A DNA stretch of 15,250 nt from Phialocephala subalpina (taxonomy: Eukaryota > Ascomycota > Leotiomycetes > Helotiales > Mollisiaceae): contig FJOG01000051.1 in the NCBI GenBank assembly GCA_900073065.1, forward strand, positions 187,601-202,850, written 5' to 3'. This document shows, piece by piece, positions 8,694 to 15,250 of this stretch. Position numbers and translations under genes: made by a program. Under the pieces are notes generated by a model. The model had not been told where the DNA came from and ran no database searches. It saw only the letters and a list, made by a program, of their open reading frames with translations. Each line of letters begins with the position of its first letter. Positions within the stretch are counted from its first letter, which is position 1.

Positions 8694-10181
8694 TTAGATG
8701 AGGAACACGCCAGGACCACCAGGTTCGTTCAAAGTGATCACTTTCTTATCAGTGTACTCATCGATCCCAAATCTGCCTCCAAATCTCCCATATCCTGATG
8801 CCCCTCCACAGCCAGCGTAAGGTCTGTTACCTTCAAAACTAACCGTAGGGCCATTGATATGGACAGCGCCACTCTTGATTCGCTGAGCCACCGACAGCGT
8901 CCCAGAGCCATTCGTGCCATGCACTGCGGCAGTGAGTGAGAAGTCACCATGGTTGGCTAGCTCAGTGGCTTCCTCAATGCTATGGGCTCGAGTAACACTG
9001 CATACTGGCACAAAACTCTCCTCGCAGAATAATTCGGCTCATGATGGAACATGGTCAAGCAGGTGAGGTTGCATAAAACATCCCGTATGTGTGGCATCCC
9101 CCACGAGAATCTCTGCGCCCGCCATTCTGCTTGCCTCTACCATCACAACAGCTCTCCTTGCTGACTTACGGTTGAAAAGAGGTCCAAGTCGGTATTTTTC
9201 AAGACGCTGGTCGTTTGCATCGGTGCTGCGCCCACTCCACAACTTTGAGATACGACTGCGAAGTTTCTCGACGAATTAACTCCCACCTTCCCAACAACGA
9301 TAACTCACTCCGTTGAGAGGCATATCTGGCCACTGTGCATCATACTTGAGAAGACTATAGCGTCGGCAGCTGCGTCGAGGTTGGCATCCTCCCAAAGCCA
9401 CTGCCGGCGCTTTCCCACCCAGCTCCAAGATACATGGTTTAGATCCATACGTAGCGCAGTGATTCGCAATGATCTTGCCAACTCGAACACTACCCGTGAA
9501 GTTGACGCGACGGACAGCGGGGTGTCAAATAAAGCGTTCCGTCATAGCTGGGCTCTCATCGGCAGCCATGTTGACATCGTTCAAGACACCTTTGGGAAAC
9601 CCAGCGTCACGGAAGATCTCAGCGACAAATCGCTGAGATCGAGGTGATTGCTCACTTGATTTCAAAATTGCTGTGTTCCCACAGAGGATGGCGATTGCTG
9701 CCGCCCGAAAACCGAGTGTTACAGGGCAGTTCCATGAAGCAATACCGAAGATGACGCCGGCCGGCTCGAGCGTGATGAGTGTTGTTGTTCCAGGTATTCG
9801 GCTCGGGATAACTTCGCTTTTGAGCTGGCTGGCAAGCGATGAGACTTCTCGTAAAATGTCGGCTGTAAAGTAGACATTGACCCCCAAGGCCCAGTCTTTC
9901 GTTGGCCCTATCTCCTCCTGGACGACTTTGCTAATTTCAGCTGCACGAGCAACGAGTTTGTCGGCAGCGACACGAAAGAGCTCACCGCGTTCGATATATG
10001 ACACATGCTTCCAATCTTGATATGCTCGCTGAGCGGAGTCTATGGCCTTGTCAACGATATGTGACGAGCACCGTGCGCCTCGCGAGACAATTTCGCCGCT
10101 CTCTGGCCCGCAAACATCAAACCAATGCTCTGTACAGACATCGTCGCCGTCAATTAGATGCGCAGAAGTCTGGAGAGCCAT
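8694..10181 (-). pseudogene. Aldehyde dehydrogenase pseudogene (vanillin/salicylaldehyde-type)
   Basis: The working enzyme would oxidise an aldehyde to the acid with NAD(P)+. The reading matches the family along about 495 codons from the ATG at 10181. Visible are the Rossmann segment ASWNCPVTLGFRAAAIA, KSSEQSP, VNFTGSVRVGK, LELGGKAP with the general-base Glu, GQICLSTE with the nucleophile Cys, EESFVPV (normally ESFGP) and the C-terminal ASGYGRFGGRFGIDE. The resemblance to aromatic-aldehyde forms is inferred. Breaks are in-frame TGA at 9525-9527, 9305-9307 and 9039-9041, an extra base near 9391-9393 (TTGGGAGG where TTGGAGG would fit) and a lost base near 9273-9280 that restores frame. The stretch between the shifts still reads ANLDAAADA in the alternate frame. 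At least the stop after STE fits CGA changed to TGA. Introns do not explain these breaks. Confidence 0.88.
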
Positions 10182-10416
10182 CACCTGTCGTTCGCGTGGA
10201 GTTTCCTAGTTGTTTTGTCTCTGGCTTAAACTCTCGCTCTGGCTCTGTTGGATACCAGAGGTCTGTCAACTGGGCTTTACGTTTGTCCATGGCTTGTTTT
10301 ATTTGGTCTGCGGCGGGCACATCTGAGCTCTTTGCCCGAAACCTTGTGAAGGGGTCACGACGAAAACTACAGGGAAGATTTTTGAACTTATGGGTTCTAA
10401 TATCACATGATTTGTC
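10153..10416 (-). other. Unassigned open stretch, possible gene fragment
   Basis: An 88-codon stop-free frame lies just upstream of the aldehyde dehydrogenase remnant and overlaps its start in another frame. It reads FRRDPFTRFRAKSSD, then AADQIKQAMDKRKAQLTDLW, then YPTEPEREFKPETKQ: hydrophilic, helical-looking sequence more protein-like than usual chance frames. The only ATG near the middle would give about 45 residues. I do not recognise a family. It may be an exon of a lost gene or chance. Confidence 0.3.
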
Positions 10417-10499
10417 TTAGCGAGGGCGCTACGCTTGATACGGCTAATGGAAAAGATTAGGTGGTCAGTCAAGGCAAAAGCGGGGTATTCCGACGAGTG
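10417..10499. other. Short spacer left of the Tc1-like element
   Basis: Ordinary-composition sequence with no feature. It ends at the TA duplicated by the insertion at 10502-11833. Confidence 0.4.
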
Positions 10500-10501
10500 T
10501 A

Positions 10502-10541
10502 CTTTGGTGTTAGGATAAATAAGTCCACCCCCTAAGGGTTA
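10502..10541 (+). repeat. Left terminal inverted repeat of the Tc1-like element
   Basis: Begins CTTTGGTGTTAGGATAAATA next to TA at 10500-10501, and pairs with 11794-11833 with a few transitions. Confidence 0.85.
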
Positions 10542-11337
10542 AAGTGGTTCTAGTAGGTTCTGCGTGACTAGGGTCTACACCCAATAAGTTTAATGCTTTT
10601 TCTATATTATTTTAGGTTAATCTAAATACTTATCTTATAAAGATATACTTTTTAAATATAGTTAAAGTATTAAAGTACTCGATTCTTACCTTTAAAACAC
10701 TAATAAAACACAAGAATTTTACTCGCGATAATCAACTTTGAATTTAAACTTTATTTTTCGATGCGAGCTAAACAAAAAACTAAATTACCTTATAATTACT
10801 TTATATTCCGATTAATTAAATTAAATATATTTTTTATTATTATTTTATACCTCAAAAAATACGCTCTAATAAATATCTTTTTCTTAGTCTTATAAAGAGA
10901 AAACAATTAATCGAATAAGTATACGCGAGTAAATAAAATAAGAGGACTTTTTGGTTTTAAATCCTTAAGATTTTTAATTAAAATTATAAAGTTTATATTA
11001 TCGTAATAATATTTAAAAAGAAGGGTTTTAAACGGTATATTATTTTAAAGAAGCCTAAGTTAATTACTATATATATTGCGATCCGGTTATAATAAACACT
11101 CAAGTATTTTAATTAGATTAAAAAATAATAATTCTATATTTTTTAAACGAATGAAATATAAATTAAATCTAATAAATACAAAAAAATCAAAATAATAAAG
11201 AAAAAGAGAAAAACTTTATACTTTAATTATATAAAGTTAAAAGTACAAAAGAAAATTAGTTAGATATTTTAAGAAGGTATTTTAAGTATTTGGAATAAAG
11301 GATTTAATTTGTTTTGAGAAAAAAATTAAAGTATAAT

Positions 11338-11720
11338 TAAATTAAAGAGTTATTATAAGTATATTATACCTTTAATAGCAAATTATATACATAAAGAAAG
11401 CTTTATTATTATGTACGATAACGTTAAAAAGCACGTAACTAGAGATACTCTAGTATATATAAGAAAAAAAAATTTAATTCTTATTTTTTTGGTTTATATT
11501 TTCACTTGATTTTAATCCCATTAAAACTCTTTGGAATAAGATTAAAGATATTATCGAAACAAAAGACCCGGAAATCCATTGCTTTTATTTTAAGCTTAAA
11601 GTAATTATAATTAAGGCTTAGAATTTAATTATTAATAAGGAGATTAAAGATTTAATTAGAATGATATATAATAGATATTAAATTGTAATTAATACTAAAG
11701 GCTAACACACAAAATATTAA
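11338..11720 (+). pseudogene. Tc1/mariner transposase C-terminal remnant
   Basis: The C-terminal half of a DDE transposase is still readable. One frame gives SYYKYIIPLIANYIHKE and IIMYDNVKKHVT, where the family has a QDN-x-x-x-H type motif with the second catalytic Asp (codon near 11417). After a frameshift in the T-run near 11484-11490, another frame gives WFIFSLDFNPIKTLWNKIKD, the worn counterpart of the usual WPPYSPDLNPIE block, and then IYNRY-stop-IVINTKG-stop-HTKY, matching the usual ending. Stops stand where Trp or Gln is expected (TAG near 11621, TAA in the ending). The proline-to-Phe or Leu changes are C-to-T. The N-terminal half is too degraded to read. Confidence 0.82.
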
Positions 11721-11793
11721 GGAATATAGTTTAAACTTTATATTAAGAGCAAATCATGTGCATAAAGTGGCATTGGAGTAGGGTGCATAGCGC

Positions 11794-11833
11794 TAACCCT
11801 CGGGGGGTAAACTTATTTATTCTAACACCAAAG
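11794..11833 (-). repeat. Right terminal inverted repeat of the Tc1-like element
   Basis: Read on the minus strand it begins CTTTGGTGTTAGAATAAATA next to TA at 11834-11835. Confidence 0.85.
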
Positions 11834-11835
11834 TA

Positions 11836-12457
11836 ATCGAACGATGAAGCTCTCTGAACATTATTGGCCGTCCGCCTTGATATACGAGGTATAATAGCGC
11901 GTCATTTAAGCGAGGACAGCCCCTCTGAGTTTCGGGCTAGGAGGGGTGCCGCCCCCCACCATTGCTCCAGACACGGACTTGACGAAGAGCAAGTCACGTG
12001 TCGGCAGGCTGGAGCCGGTACCCGACAACCTTAGCTTAGCACGAGTCAAATCGCAGATAATTTATAAGCTACGTGGTGTTCATCACCCAGTCTCTTTGTA
12101 AGCCAAAGTTTATTTATAAGCTACCAACCCGCTAAGTAGTTTTCTCTTTGTATCTTGTATCTCGTACTTAGTATTTCGTTTCTGGTCTCCATCGTCGTTA
12201 GGAGAAAGTAATACGCCAATACGACCACTGACTGTACTTTTTAACTAGTTGATGCACATTATTAACGAGTACGGAAGTACTCAATACGAAATACGAGATA
12301 TTGGATAAGGATGCAAAAGCCTAAGAGAAACTAAGAATTACGTTTTGGTGGCGTCGCATAGGGGCGTAATTACGGGTAGTTAGGCACACGGGAATAAACC
12401 TTTGTATAATTTGACTTTGTTTTGAAAGTTAACCTCGGCTCGGTACTAAGAGACGGC
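11836..12457. other. Gene-free region with repeats, possible solo-LTR debris
   Basis: No coding frame is seen. A GC-rich segment (11910-12030) contains C-rich and G-rich runs. A 13-bp direct repeat, ATTTATAAGCTAC, occurs at 12060-12072 and 12112-12124. The segments 12150-12180 and 12280-12300 share CGAAATAC/GTATTTCG-type sequence in opposite orientation. TATA-like and CTTTGT-like words resemble a fungal LTR, but no LTR boundaries with target duplications were found. The part nearest the next gene may hold distal promoter sequence. Confidence 0.35.
11999..12027. repeat. Inverted repeat TGTCGG...CCGACA
   Basis: TGTCGG at 11999-12004 is matched by CCGACA at 12022-12027 around a GC-rich 17-bp centre. 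TG...CA ends are typical of LTR termini, so this may be an LTR edge or a simple hairpin. Confidence 0.35.
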
Positions 12458-12478
12458 ATTGCAACACCCGGTTGCAAT
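12458..12478. promoter_or_regulatory. Perfect palindrome in the SnoaL-like gene promoter
   Basis: ATTGCAAC and GTTGCAAT (8-bp arms, 5-base centre) lie about 84 bp upstream of the ATG at 12562, just ahead of an A/T-rich ATATTTAAACT segment and a C/T-rich leader. It could be a dimeric regulator site, for example of bZIP type, but that is inference from symmetry and position only. Confidence 0.3.
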
Positions 12479-12561
12479 ATTTAAACTAAATCTCTCCAGG
12501 CTTGCTTCTCTTGTAATCTAACAACTCTTATACTCTTCAACACTTTCTGGACCTCGTCACC

Positions 12562-13095
12562 ATGACAAAATATCCTGTTGATGTGCCTGTTGATGATGAG
12601 ATCAAGGACTTTATCCATCAATTCTATATTTTGTCGGATACTCCAAATGTCTCCGAGGAATATGTGAATAATTTCACAAATGATGCGCGCGCAGTTTTCG
12701 GTCCTGTGACTTGTGAGGGACATGAAGGTGAGACGTAGCACTATGCAGGTGCATAAATCATTCACTAACACGGCCAAGCCATTCGTCGCGCTAGGGAATT
12801 GTCTTGGGCAAACGAGAATGTGCTCAGCAGATGCCATGTTGTGGATGAAGTCTTCCCTTTCGGCAAAGACTGCAACGAGGCTATGCTTCGCGGAACAGTC
12901 GAACTTGTTTTGAAAGTTGGACAGCCAATGAGCTTGATGTGGTCGGCCAGGGCAGCGTATGTTAAAGAAGGGGACCAGATTAAAATGAGATTTTATCAGG
13001 TGTATCTAGTGCGAGAACTCTTACCCCCTGTCTTTTTGTACTACGTAATAACCTAGTCTTAGGATACAGCTGTCTTAAAAAAGGCTTCGCTTTAA
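12562..13095 (+). CDS. SnoaL-like domain protein, three exons
   Basis: Predicted 142-residue cytosolic protein of the SnoaL-like (NTF2-fold) type. Members include small cyclases and isomerases as well as many proteins of unknown role; no substrate can be assigned. Exons are 12562-12727, 12779-13008 and 13063-13095. Intron 1 (12728-12778, 51 bp) has donor GTGAGA, branch CACTAAC and acceptor AAG. Intron 2 (13009-13062, 54 bp) has donor GTGCGA and acceptor TTAG. The spliced protein reads MTKYPVDVPVDDEIKDF at the N-terminus, then SDTPNVSEEYVNNFTNDA, HEAIRRARELSW, DEVFPFGKD, GTVELVL, WSARAAYVKEGDQIKM and FYQVYLDTAVLKKASL, a common fungal member's layout. The ATG sits in a good TCACCATGAC context. 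The second intron has a weak donor and branch; without it the protein would end VRELLPPVFLYYVIT. The gene converges on the fragment at 13103-13577. Confidence 0.88.
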
Positions 13096-13102
13096 GTGGA
13101 CA

Positions 13103-13577
13103 TTAAATACATATTATTATCTCTTGAAGCCACGCCTGATCCTGGTCCTTGGCTTTTAAAAGCAATTTGAGATCAGTAGCAACTTCGTTTGAAATGCTCG
13201 GGTAGCGCTAGCTTTGGAGAAGCAGCGAGTCTATTCGTACTGCCTGCATATTAGTCTATCTGTCAAACTTCTTCTTTACCTCTTGCCAATCTGTGAACAT
13301 TATATTAGCGTCTAAAACTCGTCGATCCACGTGAATATAAACCAACTCCGTCGCTCTCTCTTGAGACGACCTCTACAGTCCTACCATACGGTTGGACAAG
13401 CCAGGCGCCTTCATCGTGTCCTACCATACTGAAGCCACCTACTTTGGCTGGCTCTGGGAAGCTCGGTTTCCCAGCTTGGTTACGAAATGCCGACTACAAG
13501 CGAGGCTGGACGATCTGTTCCGCGGACTATAGATTGCTGCCGAAGCTCTGTTCTTGATATAATGGAGAATGCGATCA
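13103..13577 (-). pseudogene. Unidentified gene remnant with repeated TAG stops
   Basis: Minus-strand sequence that reads like protein across about 155 codons but is broken. The upper part (codons aligned with 13527-13529) gives SPLYQEQSFGSN, SAEQIVQPRL, AFRNQAGKPSFPEPAKVGGF and MVGHDEGAWLVQPYGRTVEV. After a frameshift near 13360-13375 it continues ATELVYIHVDRRVLDANIMF, TDWQEVKKKFDR, MQAVRIDSLLLQS and ATDLKLLLKAKDQDQAWLQE, ending at TAA 13103-13105. In-frame TAG stops lie at 13527-13529, 13494-13496, 13256-13258 and 13208-13210, all consistent with CAG to TAG; a TGA at 13575-13577 bounds it upstream. I do not recognise the family. It lies tail to tail with the SnoaL-like gene, 7 bp apart. Confidence 0.6.
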
Positions 13578-13695
13578 TAATATTTAGATTATGCTTCGTC
13601 TGTTACAAGAAACTGTGAAGTGAGGTATCAAGGTTACTAATTAATAACTGAGCCCGATTGCTGATTCCATGTCCCTCAAAACAACTTCAAGGAAT

Positions 13696-14891
13696 CTAGA
13701 GATTTAAAAAAAAAGCATCCCAGTCCTCTTCCTTAACGTACTGGTCCCAAGTCTTCAGATTCGGGACTAACTAAGTGAATGTTAATAATGGAGAGGTTTT
13801 TGTAGAAACAGAATATGAACATACATCTTGAATTGCAAAATCGGTTCCCTTGACCCAAGCTTCCGGATCATCTCGGTAAAGAGATAGGTTTTCCGTCAAC
13901 GTGACAGCGAAAACCTCGGGAAAGTCGTGCACTGTCTTTAAATGCTGCTGGAAGTCCTCAGTGCTCAGTGGCTTGAATGTTGCGTTTAGTCCAACTGCTG
14001 TCAGAAATGCCGTTAGTGTGACTCGGTAAACTTTGAAATGCTCCTTGAGAGCTACCTTTGTTCCATGATTTGAGAAGCTCAATAGGTGTCACTTTCTGGC
14101 TGACGACAGAGATAGTCTTTGCGCGGAATTTCTCTGGATCCTCGATAATGACTTGGACAAGTCTGCCTAGATCCTGTACGGATGTAAAGGGTAATTTGGA
14201 GTTGGCGTTGACAGGCAAAATTAATTCCCACGTTCCATCAGAGAGCTAGACATAAATTTAGCCAGACCCTTCATGCAATGTTACCCCTTAAACATACCTT
14301 TTGGGGTGCATAAACCTGAGGAGCCTTAACGAAATTCTCATAATACGGTCCGAGGATGACTTCGGTCAAGACCTTTTGCAATGGCGATGCTTTTATATAC
14401 TTGGCAATATCGTTTTTGCTGTTGAAATGGATAACATTTTGGTACGGGACTTCCTGAACCCTCGCATCTGGTAAGTTGCTCCAGATGAAAGTCTCAAGTG
14501 TTTCAAGAGTGGTGAGCGCAGAATCGAGGATATTGATTCCCTGCTGCTTCTCCTTTTCATTACTTCCCGCTCCAATGAAGTCGGTTACGGCGAAAATGAC
14601 GTTTGCTCCCTTGACTGCTTTCTTCAAGGGCACGAGGTCGTTCATATCAGCTTCCACGAGCTTGGCTCCGGCCTCTGCGAGCTTCTTTGCCTTGTCGCTC
14701 CCCTTGTTGCGAGTTACTGCCAGCACAGTATACTTGCCGCTGGCCTTCAGAAGCTCAGAAGCAATGCTGCCGCCCTGTGGAAAGAAGAGGGTGTCAATAC
14801 TGGCGTTCCCGAGATGTGAAAGCATTGGTTAGGTAATTGAACATACTTGAGAGCCTGTCGCTCCGAAAATAACAATTGTCTTTGCCATCAT
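13696..14891 (-). CDS. NmrA-like family protein, five exons
   Basis: Predicted 318-residue NmrA-like protein, an atypical short-chain dehydrogenase-fold protein that binds NAD(P). Relatives act as nitrogen-repression regulators or redox-sensing or reducing proteins. Exons are 14891-14847, 14774-14298, 14245-14056, 13994-13825 and 13770-13696. Introns are 72, 52, 61 and 54 bp with donors GTATGT, GTATGT, GTAGCT and GTATGT, and acceptors CACAG, CTAG, GCAG and CTTAG. All keep phase. The dinucleotide motif GATGSQGG (residues 10-17) is split by intron 1. AVTRNKGSDKAKKLAEAGAK, VEADMNDL, VIFAVTDF, a substrate-side HFNSKNDIAKYIK and GPYYENF follow, then VQDLGRLVQVIIEDP, HDFPEVF and a C-terminal LKTWDQYVKEEDWDAFF. 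Two ATG codons lie in tandem; 14891 is the first. A nine-T run encodes part of AFFL near the end. The gene appears intact. Confidence 0.92.
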
Positions 14892-15010
14892 GCCTTGGTG
14901 TCCGGTTTGAAGGTGATGACGGCAAGATGATGACAAGGGCAGATGGGAAAAAGTGAAATGGATGAGGACGATGCGTATAAGAGTCGATAAGTATTCTGAA
15001 CGAGAGAGTG

Positions 15011-15020
15011 ACTTTTATAA
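15011..15020 (-). promoter_or_regulatory. Probable TATA box of the NmrA-like gene
   Basis: TTATAAAAGT on the minus strand, about 120 bp upstream of the ATG at 14891, followed by a C/T-rich leader, as in many fungal promoters. Confidence 0.5.
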
Positions 15021-15144
15021 GTGATCTGTGGTTACTAGCGTATTTCTGTATTCACTTAGCAAGTCGTTCGTCAATTTCCCGGGCCGATTATATAACCTTT
15101 CGATTAACGCTCAAATTCTAGCCTTTTGCATGCTATGCACGCTT

Positions 15145-15250
15145 GGTCGAAAAAAATCAAATTAAAATTAAATAAATTCCATGCGATTTATAATCTTATA
15201 AATCGGACCCTTTAAACTTTGATTATTTTTTACTTTGGATTATTTTTTAT
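15145..15250. repeat. Start of another A/T-rich, probably RIP-altered block
   Basis: Composition changes sharply to A/T-rich and continues to the window edge. It contains an inverted repeat, GATTTATAA/TTATAAATC, near 15184-15203, and a direct repeat of GATTATTTTTTA near the end. It is probably the next repeat block, seen only at its margin. Confidence 0.55.

Larger units (their letters stand above)
10502..11833 (+). mobile_element. Tc1/mariner-type DNA transposon, RIP-inactivated, 1332 bp
   Basis: Inverted ends of about 40 bp begin CTTTGGTGTTAG (10502-10541 and 11794-11833), and TA lies directly outside each (10500-10501 and 11834-11835), the Tc1/mariner target duplication. The length of about 1.3 kb is normal for the family. 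The interior is A/T-rich and carries remains of the DDE transposase on the plus strand (about 11338-11720). End differences are mainly C/T and G/A. Remaining C and G are often in CG pairs, as RIP would leave them. Both ends and the target duplication are intact, but no functional transposase can be made. Confidence 0.88.

Noticed and set aside
9305..9310. An intron to explain the stop after GQICLSTE in the aldehyde dehydrogenase
   Set aside because: GTGAGT is present, but splicing would delete the conserved RVIVV...FVEKL segment that is still visible, so a nonsense change plus frameshift fits better.
12481..12837. Minus-strand frame of 118 codons
   Set aside because: It is antisense to the SnoaL-like gene, whose splice sites and protein pattern are convincing.
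13267..13302. A 36-bp intron in the 13.1-kb remnant
   Set aside because: It is too short, and the frame reads through it as protein-like sequence with only a TAG to explain.
8694..14891. A secondary-metabolite cluster of aldehyde dehydrogenase, SnoaL-like and NmrA-like genes
   Set aside because: There is no backbone enzyme, transporter or regulator, one member is dead, and a transposon and gene remnants separate them.
1..15250. tRNA, rRNA, CRISPR arrays or telomere repeats
   Set aside because: No cloverleaf, conserved rRNA core, regularly spaced repeats or TTAGGG array was seen; CCCTAA-like words occur only singly.

Overview
The window reads as nuclear DNA of a filamentous ascomycete (Pezizomycotina). 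The evidence is short introns of about 46-72 bp with GTAAGC, GTATGT or GTGAGT donors and CTAAC or CTGAC branch sites, fungal-type protein families (DUF6594, NmrA-like, SnoaL-like, NACHT-type NLR), and blocks of extreme A+T whose pattern matches repeat-induced point mutation (RIP). The species cannot be read from the sequence.

Layout: 1-1130 is an almost pure A/T block, grading to about 1780 into less extreme gene-free DNA. At 1913-2860 (minus) lies an intact three-exon DUF6594 membrane protein gene. At 3402-4930 (minus) is a multi-exon gene for a membrane protein with a ricin-type beta-trefoil outside, a Ser/Thr-rich stalk, one transmembrane helix and a retropepsin-like domain inside; its coiled-coil tail depends on which splice acceptor is used. 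At 5798-6375 is a 578-bp terminal-inverted-repeat element with 8-bp target duplications. At 7197-8110 (minus) is a dead NLR fragment, and at 8694-10181 (minus) a dead aldehyde dehydrogenase. At 10502-11833 is a complete but mutated Tc1/mariner-type element with TA target duplications. At 12562-13095 (plus) is an intact three-exon SnoaL-like gene. It converges on an unidentified mutated gene fragment at 13103-13577 (minus), beyond which lies an intact five-exon NmrA-like gene at 13696-14891 (minus). Another A/T block begins near 15145.

The genes do not form an evident pathway. NmrA-like, SnoaL-like and aldehyde dehydrogenase proteins all occur near fungal secondary or aromatic metabolism, but no backbone enzyme is present and the dehydrogenase is broken. 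The unifying theme is decay: A/T blocks and transposons alternate with gene islands, and the broken genes near them carry repeated TAG stops where glutamine (CAG) is expected, the change that CpA-directed RIP produces. Gene models were built by hand from splice signals, reading phase and remembered family patterns; none was checked against a database.
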